Source: Cyclobacteriaceae bacterium | GTDB lineage: Bacteria > Bacteroidota > Bacteroidia > Cytophagales > Cyclobacteriaceae | DNA length: 64,000 bases | Direction of reading: 5' to 3' | Assembly: GCA_016786495.1 (NCBI GenBank) | Contig: JAEUUJ010000077.1 | Span: 79,029 to 143,028 of the forward strand | Shown: positions 17,649 through 27,033 of the stretch, in pieces | How positions within the stretch are numbered: the first letter of the stretch is position 1 | How the letters are laid out: each line of letters opens with the position of its first letter | Notes under the pieces: model-generated | The model's input: only the letters and a program-made list of their open reading frames with translations | The model's database searches: none | What the model was told of the DNA's origin: nothing | Position numbers and translations under genes: made by a program

Positions 17649-18103
17649 GTAAAATGCCTGAATCCGGTAGTAAAGCCCCCGACTTTACCGTAAACAATCA
17701 GGATGGCAAACCGGTAAAGCTATCCTCTTTTAAAGGTAAAAAAGTAGTGCTCTACTTCTATCCGAATGACGAAACTCCGGGCTGTACGGAAGAGGCCTGC
17801 AACCTCCGCGATAACTACAAAATGCTTCTCAAGAAGGGCTATGAAGTGCTGGGCATCAGCACGAACACCGAAGCGCAGCATCAGAAGTTTATCAAAAAGG
17901 AGAAGCTGCCGTTCCCATTACTGGCCGATGTCGACAAAGCGGTGCACAAGAAGTATGGCACGTGGGGCGAGAAGTCGATGTTCGGAAACAAGTTTATGGG
18001 CACACTTCGCACCACATTCATCATCGATGAGAAAGGGATGATCGAAGAGGTGATTCGCAAAGTGAAAACCAAAGATCACACTTCGCAGATTCTGAAAGGA
18101 TAG
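17645..18103 (+). CDS. bcp: Thioredoxin-dependent thiol peroxidase, BCP-type peroxiredoxin
   Basis: The 152-residue protein is full length for BCP. It shows KAPDFTVNNQDGKPVKLSSF, the active site FYPNDETPGCTEEACNLRD with peroxidatic Cys47 and resolving Cys52, and FGNKFMGTLRTTFIIDEKG. It reduces hydrogen peroxide and organic hydroperoxides in the cytoplasm using thioredoxin. Translation is probably coupled to the M23 peptidase through the ATGA overlap. The stop lies 1 bp from the convergent gene at 18105, with no terminator between them. Confidence 0.95.
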   Translation: MSKMPESGSKAPDFTVNNQDGKPVKLSSFKGKKVVLYFYPNDETPGCTEEACNLRDNYKMLLKKGYEVLGISTNTEAQHQKFIKKEKLPFPLLADVDKAVHKKYGTWGEKSMFGNKFMGTLRTTFIIDEKGMIEEVIRKVKTKDHTSQILKG

Positions 18104-18104
18104 C

Positions 18105-20486
18105 TTACTTAACGCTGATCAAAAACGTTTTCGAACCCATCAGTCCGTTTGCGGTCATGCCGTGAATAACGGCCACAAAATTTCCCCGCTTGTCGGACGT
18201 GAAAAACCGAATCATCTGATTTCCAGAAGCATCTGTTTCAACATTCGGGTTCCAATACAGCATATTCCTGAAATCAGGCATTCTGCTGGTACGGCTTTCG
18301 GCTGTTGAGTAGTCGGGAGAATTGAATATCCGCGACCGCTGCAGTCCGTCATAGTCGATTACCACTGCCGTGGGGTCGATGTCAAACGCTCCGAGGTTGC
18401 CTTTGTACGTACTGATGTCGAGGATACCGTTGTACACCACATCGCCCATAAAGTACTTCTGATTCACTACAGCCACCCGCTTAACCGTGCTGGCATCGGT
18501 GCTTAACAGCATATCGGTATTCAATACCGGTAGTCCGTCTAACAGAATCAGCGGTTCTTTATCGAAGAAAAGCTCTTTCGCGTTGTCTACCACAAACACC
18601 TGCGACTTCCGGCCTGCCGGACGTCTCACGATTACGCCGGGCACATATTCGCGAAACACGTCTTCCAGTGTCGGGAACCTGACGTAATCATCGAGGTTAT
18701 AAGCGATCGTTGGCCGACCGTAAAAACGCGAAGTGTCCGGTTCGATGCGGGAAAACTCATCAGCCGGATAAAAAACTTTCTGCACCTGCGTATGCACATT
18801 GCTCGCTGTAAGGGTTTGTTCGACCGTTTTACCGGGAACAAAGTCATGCACCAGCGTACCATCACGCCTTGCATCGAAAGCGTCTTTCAATTGAACTGAG
18901 TTACCTCCCGCCTGAAAGATCACCGGCTTCTGGCCGTAAAGTTCATGCACCAACACGTCAAAATTTCCCTGATGGTCGGTCTTCACGCCTTTGAACTTTG
19001 GATTCTTTCCGGCAACGGATAGATACACACGTGCGGTGTCAGCCATGCGACCGGTCGCTTCGTCACGCGATATTCCCGAGATGATCTGACCACCATACTC
19101 CGGAGCAAATTGCAACGGCGGCTGCACATCCTTGATTACCTGCTTCCAGTCAAATTTGCGCCACCCGTACGTCAGCATCAGATTGTCAACCCCGCTATGG
19201 TCAACAGAATCCATTTGTGAGAAGTAATAATCCGGTTCTTCGATTTGTCCGCCCAGGTCGGAAACAAGATACATGTAGCTCGCCATGCCCATGGGATAAG
19301 GAACTTGCTGCAGCGAATCGATCGCATAAACCGAAAATGACATGTCTGCCGCAACGGGTGATGTATTGCTGTCGTGTGTGGCAATACTCACCTTAACTTC
19401 TTCGCGTGTCGAAAACTGGTACGCTTGCGGGCGACTGTCAATAATCAACTGATTAACAGGTGCTTTGAATACTAACCGCTCACAAATCGGGTTCTTCAAC
19501 CGGTCGAAAACCGTGATGTGCGAAATGCCATCACCGAGTTTGTTTTTATCGATCGTGAAAACGGCTTTGTTCTCTTTAAAGAATGCGACCAGCACCGACT
19601 TTACCTGTTGGCGGGTATGCGCAAGCAACAGAACATAGTCTGATTCAATCGCGGGATTGTTTCGGGTAACCGTCACAGTAAGTTTACCCGCTCCTTTCAC
19701 GTCCATCACATAGCCGCCCGGTGTTATTTCCGGGAACGGATACGTTGCGGATTTACCTTCGTACGTAACCACCGCTTTGTATTGCACACCCTTCTGTGGC
19801 GTGAACCGGAATTGGCCGATGCCGAAAGCAGATGGCTCAAAATTTACCACAGGCGAATTGTTCTGATCAACAATCACCCCGGTTGCCTTTAACCCTTTGC
19901 CGAAGTTGTCGCTGATCCTGAAACCTACCACGCTCGTTAACCCTTCCACAAGATTGCCGCCTTCGGGATAAAAGCTTGCCTGAACCAGACCCGCTTCCTG
20001 TGCCTGTCTTTCTGCCTGAACGTTTTGGGTGTTAATGACAGTGATCGTCTTGTCGAAGAAATAGCGTTGATCGAAGTTCCTCATCCAGCGGGTGTACGCG
20101 CGAAACCGGTATGTGCCGGTTGGCAGGCCCGTAAGTTCCATAGAACCGGAACCCTTCCCGTTTCTGAGTTCAACTTTTGTTTGAAGAACCGATTCCTTCG
20201 ACCGTACATCCAGCAACTCCACATAGGCCACACGGCTGAGGCCCAGCGGCATGTGCTGCATCTCATCGACATTATAAATTTTTATCCACAGGATTTCATT
20301 GGAGAGGTACGTCTCCTTGTCGGTGTGTACAAAAATCTTCTCGTGCAGGTTATCACGGCTGAACGCATTGAACTTCGTTACAACATCGGCAATTTCCTGA
20401 TTCTGGCCGTTGGCATTTTGCGCAACGATCAGCAACGCTGCCAATCCACACAATCGAACAAAGGAAAAAATCACCTGGCAACGCAT
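18105..20486 (-). CDS. MG2-domain/TonB-plug-like outer-membrane protein without barrel
   Basis: The 793-residue precursor has a signal peptide (LCGLAALLIVAQNANGQ). It begins with the macroglobulin-like motif EKIFVHTDKETYLSNEILWIKIY, followed by several beta-sandwich stretches (YRFRAYTRWMRNFD, ASFYPEGGNLVEGL). Around 600-700 it carries a plug-like segment (FPTLEDVFREYVPGVIVRR, LILLDGLPVLN, TVKRVAVVNQKYFMGD). It ends in a beta domain (YWNPNVETDASGNQMIRFFTSDKRG). Bacteroidota encode many such proteins, usually annotated as TonB-dependent receptor plug proteins, yet no beta-barrel follows here. Its role in transport or surface assembly is unknown. It is read after the gene at 20492 with a 5-bp gap. 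Confidence 0.8.
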   Translation of the reverse strand: MRCQVIFSFVRLCGLAALLIVAQNANGQNQEIADVVTKFNAFSRDNLHEKIFVHTDKETYLSNEILWIKIYNVDEMQHMPLGLSRVAYVELLDVRSKESVLQTKVELRNGKGSGSMELTGLPTGTYRFRAYTRWMRNFDQRYFFDKTITVINTQNVQAERQAQEAGLVQASFYPEGGNLVEGLTSVVGFRISDNFGKGLKATGVIVDQNNSPVVNFEPSAFGIGQFRFTPQKGVQYKAVVTYEGKSATYPFPEITPGGYVMDVKGAGKLTVTVTRNNPAIESDYVLLLAHTRQQVKSVLVAFFKENKAVFTIDKNKLGDGISHITVFDRLKNPICERLVFKAPVNQLIIDSRPQAYQFSTREEVKVSIATHDSNTSPVAADMSFSVYAIDSLQQVPYPMGMASYMYLVSDLGGQIEEPDYYFSQMDSVDHSGVDNLMLTYGWRKFDWKQVIKDVQPPLQFAPEYGGQIISGISRDEATGRMADTARVYLSVAGKNPKFKGVKTDHQGNFDVLVHELYGQKPVIFQAGGNSVQLKDAFDARRDGTLVHDFVPGKTVEQTLTASNVHTQVQKVFYPADEFSRIEPDTSRFYGRPTIAYNLDDYVRFPTLEDVFREYVPGVIVRRPAGRKSQVFVVDNAKELFFDKEPLILLDGLPVLNTDMLLSTDASTVKRVAVVNQKYFMGDVVYNGILDISTYKGNLGAFDIDPTAVVIDYDGLQRSRIFNSPDYSTAESRTSRMPDFRNMLYWNPNVETDASGNQMIRFFTSDKRGNFVAVIHGMTANGLMGSKTFLISVK

Positions 20487-20491
20487 GACGA

Positions 20492-21271
20492 TTACTTGGT
20501 TTTTAATGAAGCGTAATACTCTACTACCCGCGTGAGGCTCTGCTCTCTCTTCTTGGGAGAAAACTTCAGGTGATTCTGGCGGATGTATGCACGAACGATA
20601 TCTTTCCGGTCTTTAAAAATGTCAAGCACAGCAGCCTTCACTCCCACCGTCTTCATGGTTACCAAACTTACCGGAAAAGCCTCACCGTTGCGGATCACAT
20701 AGTAATCAGAAATGGTATGCCATAATTCATTTTGTTTCTTCCAGCGCTTCACCACCAGGCTTGCGCTGTCGGTCCAAACGAGTATATCATAGAAGTCAGC
20801 CTTTAATCCACCCACGTTTAAGGCCCGAAAGGTGTGACCGGAGTACGTAAACTTCTGCACTTTCCCATCCGGCAGCACGATACCGTTTCTTTTTGGACTC
20901 AACACAACCACCTCACTCCTGCAGATATCGTACGCCAGATTAACAGAACGGTACGTTGTGCCCTCAAATTCGATCAGCTCCGGCAGAAAAGCATCTGAAA
21001 TGAAAAAGGGATGCTCACCGGGCCGCGAGCCAGCGGTTGTCGCAGAGGTCACCCCATATTGCCCGACTTTCTTAATAAAATAGGGATAATACTCACGACC
21101 GGTATACACGGCCAACTGGTTACGATTGAGATTGGAGACTGCGCTGTCGAACGCTATTTGATAAACGGACGAGCCCGAAGCGGACGTCTCCGATTGCGAA
21201 TAAAGAAACAGCGGAGCGAATACGACAACGACAACGCAAATAATCCTGCCTGCACGAATTTCGGTTCTCAT
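20492..21271 (-). CDS. Secreted protein of unknown function
   Basis: I place the start at 21271 so that a basic N-terminus and hydrophobic stretch form a signal peptide (IRAGRIICVVVVVFAPLFLYSQ); an ATG at 21286 adds five residues. The 259-residue product is beta-rich, with LAVYTGREYYPYFIKKVGQYG, HPFFISDAFLPELIEFEGTTY, VNLAYDICRSEVVVLSP and a basic C-terminal region ending LTRVVEYYASLKTK. I do not recognise the family by name. It directly precedes the MG2/plug gene, so the two products probably work together at the envelope. Confidence 0.75.
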   Translation of the reverse strand: MRTEIRAGRIICVVVVVFAPLFLYSQSETSASGSSVYQIAFDSAVSNLNRNQLAVYTGREYYPYFIKKVGQYGVTSATTAGSRPGEHPFFISDAFLPELIEFEGTTYRSVNLAYDICRSEVVVLSPKRNGIVLPDGKVQKFTYSGHTFRALNVGGLKADFYDILVWTDSASLVVKRWKKQNELWHTISDYYVIRNGEAFPVSLVTMKTVGVKAAVLDIFKDRKDIVRAYIRQNHLKFSPKKREQSLTRVVEYYASLKTK

Positions 21272-21303
21272 GTTGCCAAAATACACAATAAAACCTTTTT
21301 CCC

Positions 21304-22833
21304 TTATTTGATTTTTTTGGGCTTCAACTCGTAGAACCAGATGTCATCATTCGGCACGTCAAACACCAGCTCCTCTACGTTCAGGTTGTTGTCAAGTTTA
21401 AACTGAACTGTACCAAACTCGAACCAGGAAAGTTCTTCGGCATTGTCCCATTTTATTTTCCATACGTCATAATGCCAGTGCTCGAGTGTGGCGTTGAATT
21501 TCCGGGAGTGTTCGAACGACATGCGAAGTTTGTCGCCTTCTTTGAATACCTCAATGTGGCCGTAAATGTCAGCGTAGTATGTGCCCACGTATTTGTCGGT
21601 GGATACCGATGGCTTGGTTCCTTCAACCCGCGCCTTGATGCGATCGGAAATTCGTGTGTCTTCCGCGGAGAAGCGCTTGAAGTTCGCCAGGTATTCAGAC
21701 GCGTAATCACGTTCTTTTGCCTTCAGGAAAGCATCGATGGTATAGTTCACCACGGCCGTCATAAGTCCTCCCTTCATTCCGTTCGTAAGAACCACGATGC
21801 CGAGCTTTTCATCCGGAATCATCGCCACAATCGACAGCATGCCGGAATAACCACCCGTGTGACCAACGCGCATTTTGCCTTTGTAGTCGGAAAGATCCCA
21901 GCCCAAACCATACGCCCGAAAGTGCGTATCGAAGTTTTCATCAGCATTGTTCACCATAAAAACATTGTGTGGTGTCCATAGCGTATTCCGCAATTGGGGT
22001 GTAAGCAACGTATCCTTGCCCCAGATGCCGTTGTTGAGATTGAAGATCATCCATTTCGACATGTCTTCCACGCTGGAGACAATTCCTCCGGTGGCCGCGA
22101 TTGCTTCCCAGTCTTCCCATGGAATCGGAGCATGCTTCCCGTTGGTATAGGCATGTGGTGATGCGAAGTTCCCTTTCTGACCGATATACTTGCTGGAGGT
22201 AACCGACCGGTTCATCCCAAGCGGATTGAAGATTCGTTCCTGAATGATAGTACCCCACGGTTTCCCGGCAACGGTTCTCATAACCTCCCCGGCGGTGATG
22301 TACATCACGTTCGAGTAACCATAACCCGCGCGGAAGTTATACGACTGAGGAAGATACTTGGCCCTGCGGATGATTTGTTCCGCACTCAGGTTGTCCGATA
22401 AATACCAAATGGCATCTCCGCTGAAAGTTTCAAAACCGACCCGGTGACATAAAAGGTCGCGAACGGTAACATCCTGCGAGACGTAAGGATCGTACAACTC
22501 AAAATACGGCAGAAACTTGCGCACCTTGTCGTCCAGGGAGAGTTTCCCCTCCTTGACCATCATGGCGATCGCTGCGGTTGTAAATGCTTTCGAGTTCGAT
22601 GCGATGGCGTACAGAGTATTTCCATCCGGTTTTTCCGGCTTCCCTACCTCCTTCACTCCGTAACCCCGGCTGAAGATTACTTTTCCGTCTTTAACTATTG
22701 CTAAGCTCATACCGGGTACCTCCCACGCTTCCAGCGCTTTAGCATAGTATGCATCCAGCTTTTTAAGATCGGGCTGTGCTATCAGCTGAAATGTCAGCAC
22801 GATAGCGATCATCAGGAAGAGCGTTTTTCTCAT
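21304..22833 (-). CDS. Serine hydrolase of the class C beta-lactamase/penicillin-binding type
   Basis: The ATG at 22833 gives a clean signal peptide (MRKTLFLMIAIVLTFQLIAQ) and 509 residues; the frame extends upstream to 22932 but that part overlaps the divergent transketolase start. The beta-lactamase fold shows the S-x-x-K motif SNSK (79-82) in ASNSKAFTTAAIAMM, YSN in GYGYSNVMYI, and HTGGYSG. A C-terminal domain (after about 390, VSTDKYVGTYYADIYGH) resembles the DUF3471 lipocalin-like domain of esterase/peptidase relatives. It is probably a D-aminopeptidase, esterase or carboxypeptidase rather than a resistance enzyme. Confidence 0.88.
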   Translation of the reverse strand: MRKTLFLMIAIVLTFQLIAQPDLKKLDAYYAKALEAWEVPGMSLAIVKDGKVIFSRGYGVKEVGKPEKPDGNTLYAIASNSKAFTTAAIAMMVKEGKLSLDDKVRKFLPYFELYDPYVSQDVTVRDLLCHRVGFETFSGDAIWYLSDNLSAEQIIRRAKYLPQSYNFRAGYGYSNVMYITAGEVMRTVAGKPWGTIIQERIFNPLGMNRSVTSSKYIGQKGNFASPHAYTNGKHAPIPWEDWEAIAATGGIVSSVEDMSKWMIFNLNNGIWGKDTLLTPQLRNTLWTPHNVFMVNNADENFDTHFRAYGLGWDLSDYKGKMRVGHTGGYSGMLSIVAMIPDEKLGIVVLTNGMKGGLMTAVVNYTIDAFLKAKERDYASEYLANFKRFSAEDTRISDRIKARVEGTKPSVSTDKYVGTYYADIYGHIEVFKEGDKLRMSFEHSRKFNATLEHWHYDVWKIKWDNAEELSWFEFGTVQFKLDNNLNVEELVFDVPNDDIWFYELKPKKIK

Positions 22834-22909
22834 ATCGGTTTTGATTAGAAATGGAAAGTAACAGTTTTTCTTTCTTTGGAAAAGACAGATATTCGCCAAA
22901 ATTTTTTGC

Positions 22910-23755
22910 ATGGCACAACCTGATTTCGACAAGCTGAAGAAGCTTGCAACTCAAATCCGCAGAGATATTGTTCGCATGGTACACGGCTGCCAGTCAGGCC
23001 ACCCGGGTGGATCACTGGGTTGCACGGAGTACTTTGTCGCGCTCTACTTCCACATCATGAAACACGATCCGAAATTCAACATGGATGGAAAAGGCGAAGA
23101 CTTGTTCTTTGTTTCGAACGGACACATCTCTCCGGTTTGGTATTCAACCCTGGCGCGTGCAGGATATTTTGATGTAAAAGAACTGGCTACATTCCGTTTC
23201 CTCAATTCAAGATTGCAGGGTCACCCGGCCACGCACGAAAAACTTCCGGGAATCCGCATAGCATCCGGCTCATTGGGTCAGGGGTTATCGGTAGCGGCCG
23301 GAGCTGCACAAGCCAAGAAGCTGAACGGAGATGATCGTTTTGTTTTCTGCCTCATGGGCGATGGTGAACAGCAGGAAGGTCAGGTATGGGAGGCAGCGAT
23401 GTACGCAGCCCATAATAAGGTTGATAACCTGATTGCCACAATTGATTACAACGGCCAGCAAATTGACGGGCCCGTGAAGGATGTTCTTGACCTGAAAGAT
23501 CTGAAAGCGAAATGGATTGCGTTCGGTTGGGAGGTGCAGGAGTTTAACGGTAACGACCTGAAAGAAGTGATCAACGGTTTAGACCACGCCAAAGCGCTCG
23601 CCAAAAAAGGCAAGCCTGTCATGAACCTGATGAAGACCGATATGGGTTCTGGTGTTGATTTTATGATGGGATCGCACAAGTGGCACGGTGTTGCGCCTAA
23701 CGATGATGAGTTGAGTCGTGCGCTTGCACAACTTGAAGCTTCCGAAGATTACTAA
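22910..23755 (+). CDS. Transketolase, N-terminal (TPP-binding) subunit
   Basis: The 281-residue protein covers the first third of transketolase: IRRDIVRMVHGCQSGHPGGSLGCTE, FFVSNGHISPVWYSTLARAGYF, GSLGQGLSVAAGAA and the TPP-binding GDGEQQEGQVWEAAMYAAHNKVDN. The C-terminal part is encoded separately at 23971, so the active enzyme is a split transketolase. It moves two-carbon units in the pentose phosphate pathway. The two halves are 215 bp apart, unlike most split transketolases, which are nearly adjacent. The start region overlaps only the unlikely upstream extension of the serine hydrolase gene. Confidence 0.95.
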   Translation: MAQPDFDKLKKLATQIRRDIVRMVHGCQSGHPGGSLGCTEYFVALYFHIMKHDPKFNMDGKGEDLFFVSNGHISPVWYSTLARAGYFDVKELATFRFLNSRLQGHPATHEKLPGIRIASGSLGQGLSVAAGAAQAKKLNGDDRFVFCLMGDGEQQEGQVWEAAMYAAHNKVDNLIATIDYNGQQIDGPVKDVLDLKDLKAKWIAFGWEVQEFNGNDLKEVINGLDHAKALAKKGKPVMNLMKTDMGSGVDFMMGSHKWHGVAPNDDELSRALAQLEASEDY

Positions 23756-23771
23756 CGTAACGTGGGTGATG

Positions 23772-23870
23772 TTATAAGCACCGCGCAAGCACAATCCACG
23801 GAATTAACGCAACGAGTAAACCGAGTAAGAACCAGATTAAAAACCTTCGATTGACCGCATCCATTTTCAT
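23772..23870 (-). CDS. Possible 32-residue single-pass membrane peptide
   Basis: An ATG at 23870 (or 23864) opens a 32-codon frame. It has a basic start (MKMDAVNRR) and a long hydrophobic segment (FLIWFLLGLLVALIPWIVLA) ending RCL and TAA. AGGTG lies 5 bp before the ATG. It is read against the two transketolase genes that flank it. A positive-inside hydrophobic micropeptide is plausible, but an ORF this short could occur by chance, and no family is recognised. Confidence 0.3.
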   Translation of the reverse strand: MKMDAVNRRFLIWFLLGLLVALIPWIVLARCL

Positions 23871-23970
23871 GCACACCTATACGGCACATCACACGTGAAG
23901 TTTAGGTTTTTAGATGAGTGGTTAACCGATTAACAAGTCTTTAACAAACGAATAAGAAACAATAGTCTCC

Positions 23971-24927
23971 ATGACAAAATTTACCGCCACCGATAAAAAA
24001 GACACCCGCTCAGGATTCGGAGCCGGCTTACACGAGCTTGGCAAACAAAACCCGAATGTTGTTGCGCTTTGCGCTGACCTCACCGGCTCATTGAAGATGG
24101 ATGCGTTCAAAAAAGATTTTCCGGAGCGCTTCTTTCAAACCGGTATTGCGGAAGCAAACATGATCGGCCTGGCAGCCGGCATGACCATCGGTGGTAAGAT
24201 TCCGTTTACGGGAACCTTTGCCAACTTCTCAACCGGCCGCGTGTACGATCAGATTCGACAGTCGGTAGCGTACTCCGGCAAGAATGTAAAAATCTGTGCG
24301 TCCCATGCCGGGTTAACCTTGGGTGAAGACGGTGCTACACACCAAATCCTCGAAGATGTGGGCATGATGAAGATGTTGCCCGACATGACGGTGATTGTGC
24401 CGTGCGACTACGCACAAACGAAGGCAGCCACCATCGCGCTTGGCAGTCATGTTGGTCCGGCTTACCTCCGGTTCGGCCGACCTGTATGGCCGGTGTTTAC
24501 CGAAGGCCGTCCCTTCACTATTGGCAAAGCCGATGTGATGATTGAAGGAAAAGATGTAACGATATTCGCCAACGGCCACATGGTTTGGCAGGCGATCGAA
24601 GCTGAAGCGAAGCTTGCAGAAAAAGGGATCAGTGTGGAACTGATCAACCTGCACACGATCAAGCCGTTGGATGTTGATGCCATTTTGAATTCGGTAAAGA
24701 AAACCGGTTGTGCCGTTACATGCGAAGAGCACCAGATCAATGGCGGCCTCGGCGACAGCGTTGCGCAGGTGTTGTCAAGATTCCAGCCTGCTCCGATCGA
24801 AATGGTAGCCGTGAACGACTCCTTTGGCGAAAGCGGTAAGCCCACAGATTTGTTGAAGAAATACGGGTTGTCGCCCGACAACATTGTCGCAGCTGTAGAA
24901 AAAGTACTGAAGCGGAAGAAGGGTTAA
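23971..24927 (+). CDS. Transketolase, C-terminal subunit
   Basis: The 318-residue protein has the Pyr and C-terminal transketolase domains: DKKDTRSGFGAGLHELGKQN, VVALCADLTGSLKMD, FFQTGIAEANMIGLAAGM, GTFANFSTGRVYDQIRQSVAYSG, SHAGLTLGEDGATHQ, then after about 190 the C-terminal domain with VELINLHTIKPLD and CEEHQINGGLGDSV. The catalytic Glu is in GIAEANM. It pairs with the N-terminal half at 22910 to make a heteromeric transketolase. Confidence 0.95.
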   Translation: MTKFTATDKKDTRSGFGAGLHELGKQNPNVVALCADLTGSLKMDAFKKDFPERFFQTGIAEANMIGLAAGMTIGGKIPFTGTFANFSTGRVYDQIRQSVAYSGKNVKICASHAGLTLGEDGATHQILEDVGMMKMLPDMTVIVPCDYAQTKAATIALGSHVGPAYLRFGRPVWPVFTEGRPFTIGKADVMIEGKDVTIFANGHMVWQAIEAEAKLAEKGISVELINLHTIKPLDVDAILNSVKKTGCAVTCEEHQINGGLGDSVAQVLSRFQPAPIEMVAVNDSFGESGKPTDLLKKYGLSPDNIVAAVEKVLKRKKG

Positions 24928-24984
24928 TGATTAGCAGTTGTTAGTAAGTTGTCGGCCGAACACGATTAACTAATAACTATTAAT

Positions 24985-24992
24985 TACTTTTG
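24985..24992 (+). promoter_or_regulatory. Candidate -7 box before the SerB-SerA fusion gene
   Basis: TACTTTTG matches TAnnTTTG exactly. The start codon at 25011 lies 18 bp further on, so the leader would be only about ten bases. A -33 TTTG at standard spacing is not evident. Confidence 0.4.
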
Positions 24993-25010
24993 CTTTTTGC
25001 AAAAGTACCC

Positions 25011-26903
25011 ATGAAGCTGAATAAGTACTTCGTAATCGATTTCGATAGCACATTTACCAAGGTTGAGGCTTTTGATGTGCTCGCGGAGATTTCCCTGAAA
25101 GACGATCCTGAGCAGGAAAGTAAGGTCGCACAGATCAAATCCATCACCAATCAGGGTATGGACGGGTCGCTTTCGTTTCGTGAATCGCTTGAAAAAAGAG
25201 TCACCCTCCTGGCGCCTAACCGGAAGCACCTAAACCAGTTAGTGACCGTGCTCCGCGACATGGTTTCGGAGTCATTCAAACGCAACAAAGAGTTCTTCCA
25301 AAAGTATTCCGATAACATCTACATCATTTCGAACGGATTTCATGCCTTCATCGATCCGATCGTAACAGAGTATGGCATTAAGCCTGAAAACATTCTGGCG
25401 AACCGTTTCGTGTTTGATGAACAGGGAAATGTAATCGGGTTCGATAAAGAGAATCCCCTGAGTGCGAACAACGGAAAAGTAGAACAATTAAAAAGACTTA
25501 ATCTTCCGGGTGATGTGTACGTGATCGGAGACGGATATACCGATTATGAGATCAAACATTCCGGGCTTGCGAATAAATTCTACGCATTTACCGAGAACGT
25601 TGGTCGTGAAAACGTGTTGAGCAAAGCCGACCACGTAACACCCAGCCTCGATGAATTCTTATACCTGAATAAACTCAACACCGCCATCTCCTATCCGAAG
25701 AACCGGATCAACGTGCTGTTGCTGGAGAATGTTCACCCGGTGGCCGTTCAACTCATGAAAGCTGAGGGCTTCAATGTGGAAACCTATTCCGCGGCCATGA
25801 CGGAGAACGAATTGATTGAAAAAATCAAAAACGTTAACGTGCTGGGCATCCGGTCGAAAACTCAGGTCACGAAAAAAGTATTGGAGAACGCGAACCGCCT
25901 GATGGCGATTGGAGCGTTTTGCATTGGCACGAATCAAATCGATTTAAAAGAAGCCACACGGAAAGGCGTTGCGGTATTCAATGCGCCTTTCAGCAACACC
26001 CGCTCCGTGGTAGAACTTGCCGTTGCAGAAATGATCATGCTGATGCGCAACATTGTCGATAAATCGGGCGCGATGCACAAAGGCAAATGGGACAAATCTG
26101 CGAAAGGCAGTTATGAGGTTCGGGGAAAGTATCTGGGCTTGATTGGCTACGGCAATATCGGCACCCAGCTTTCGGTAATCGCCGAATCCCTCGGGATGAA
26201 AGTTTTGTACTACGACAAGGAAGAAAAACTCGCGCTAGGCAACGCAACCAAGTGCCGCTCACTCCAGGAATTGTTGGAAAAGGCTGACGTGGTTTCCATG
26301 CATGTTGACGGGCGGGAATCAAACACAAACCTCATCGGACCAAAGGAATTTGAGCTAATGAAGCCGGGTGTAATTTTCATTAACCTGAGCCGTGGGCATG
26401 TGGTGGACATCAATGCGTTACGTGAAAATATTTTAAGTGGAAAAGTAGCCGGTTGTGCAGTGGATGTGTTCCCTTACGAGCCGGTGAGCAACGATGAAGA
26501 GTTCAAGTCGGAGTTGCGCGGATTGCCAAACACGATCCTCACGCCACACATTGGCGGAAGCACCTCAGAAGCCCAGGAGAACATCGGAAATTTTGTACCC
26601 GGTAAGTTTCTGGATTACATCAACACCGGAAGTACGTCGAACAGTGTGAACTTTCCGAACCTGACGTTGCCAACACTTGAGAACGCGCATCGCCTGATTC
26701 ACATTCACGCAAACGTTCCGGGTATTCTGGCGAAGATCAACCAGGTGCTGGCCGAGCATGGCATCAACATCGTTGGGCAATACCTAAAAACCAACGAAAC
26801 CATTGGTTACGTAATTACCGATATCAACAAAGGTTATGATGAGCAGGTGATCGCAAAACTTCGTGCCATTGAGCACACGATCAAATTCAGGGTGCTGTAT
26901 TAA
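25011..26903 (+). CDS. serA: Fused phosphoserine phosphatase / D-3-phosphoglycerate dehydrogenase
   Basis: The ATG at 25011 gives 630 residues. Residues 1-215 are a SerB-type HAD phosphatase: motif I DFDST (Asp10, Asp12), IISNGFHAF, lysine region NNGKVEQLK, and GDGYTDYEIK. Residues about 230-550 are an NAD-dependent PGDH: GAFCIGTNQIDL, LGLIGYGNIGTQLS, NLSRGHVVDINAL, DVFPYEP and catalytic His in TPHIGGSTSEAQ. Residues about 555-630 are an ACT domain (IHIHANVPGILAKINQVLAE). It can therefore catalyse the first and last steps of serine synthesis; the ACT domain suggests serine feedback. The middle step is supplied by the SerC-like gene at 27203. No terminator is seen after it. Confidence 0.92.
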   Translation: MKLNKYFVIDFDSTFTKVEAFDVLAEISLKDDPEQESKVAQIKSITNQGMDGSLSFRESLEKRVTLLAPNRKHLNQLVTVLRDMVSESFKRNKEFFQKYSDNIYIISNGFHAFIDPIVTEYGIKPENILANRFVFDEQGNVIGFDKENPLSANNGKVEQLKRLNLPGDVYVIGDGYTDYEIKHSGLANKFYAFTENVGRENVLSKADHVTPSLDEFLYLNKLNTAISYPKNRINVLLLENVHPVAVQLMKAEGFNVETYSAAMTENELIEKIKNVNVLGIRSKTQVTKKVLENANRLMAIGAFCIGTNQIDLKEATRKGVAVFNAPFSNTRSVVELAVAEMIMLMRNIVDKSGAMHKGKWDKSAKGSYEVRGKYLGLIGYGNIGTQLSVIAESLGMKVLYYDKEEKLALGNATKCRSLQELLEKADVVSMHVDGRESNTNLIGPKEFELMKPGVIFINLSRGHVVDINALRENILSGKVAGCAVDVFPYEPVSNDEEFKSELRGLPNTILTPHIGGSTSEAQENIGNFVPGKFLDYINTGSTSNSVNFPNLTLPTLENAHRLIHIHANVPGILAKINQVLAEHGINIVGQYLKTNETIGYVITDINKGYDEQVIAKLRAIEHTIKFRVLY

Positions 26904-27015
26904 ACAAAATCCACTAAATCCGGAGAGGTGTTTCTGAACCCCTAAATCGACAAGTTTTGAGCTGCTTCCCCCCGCAACCTTCTTCTGTTAACCTGCTTTT
27001 TGGGCGAGGTGCCGA

Positions 27016-27033
27016 TCCCGATCGCAATCGGGA
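27016..27033. repeat. REP-like palindrome
   Basis: TCCCGAT (27016-27022) and ATCGGGA (27027-27033) flank CGCA. The 299-bp gap between the SerB-SerA and SerC-like genes otherwise holds only AT-rich sequence near 27160-27200. Short GATCGGGAT-type palindromes like this are typical dispersed intergenic elements. There is no T-run, so it is not a canonical terminator. Confidence 0.5.

Noticed and set aside
21304-22833. Antibiotic-resistance beta-lactamase
   Set aside because: The SxxK/YxN/HTG motifs are shared with esterases and D-aminopeptidases, and the C-terminal lipocalin-like domain is not found in resistance enzymes.
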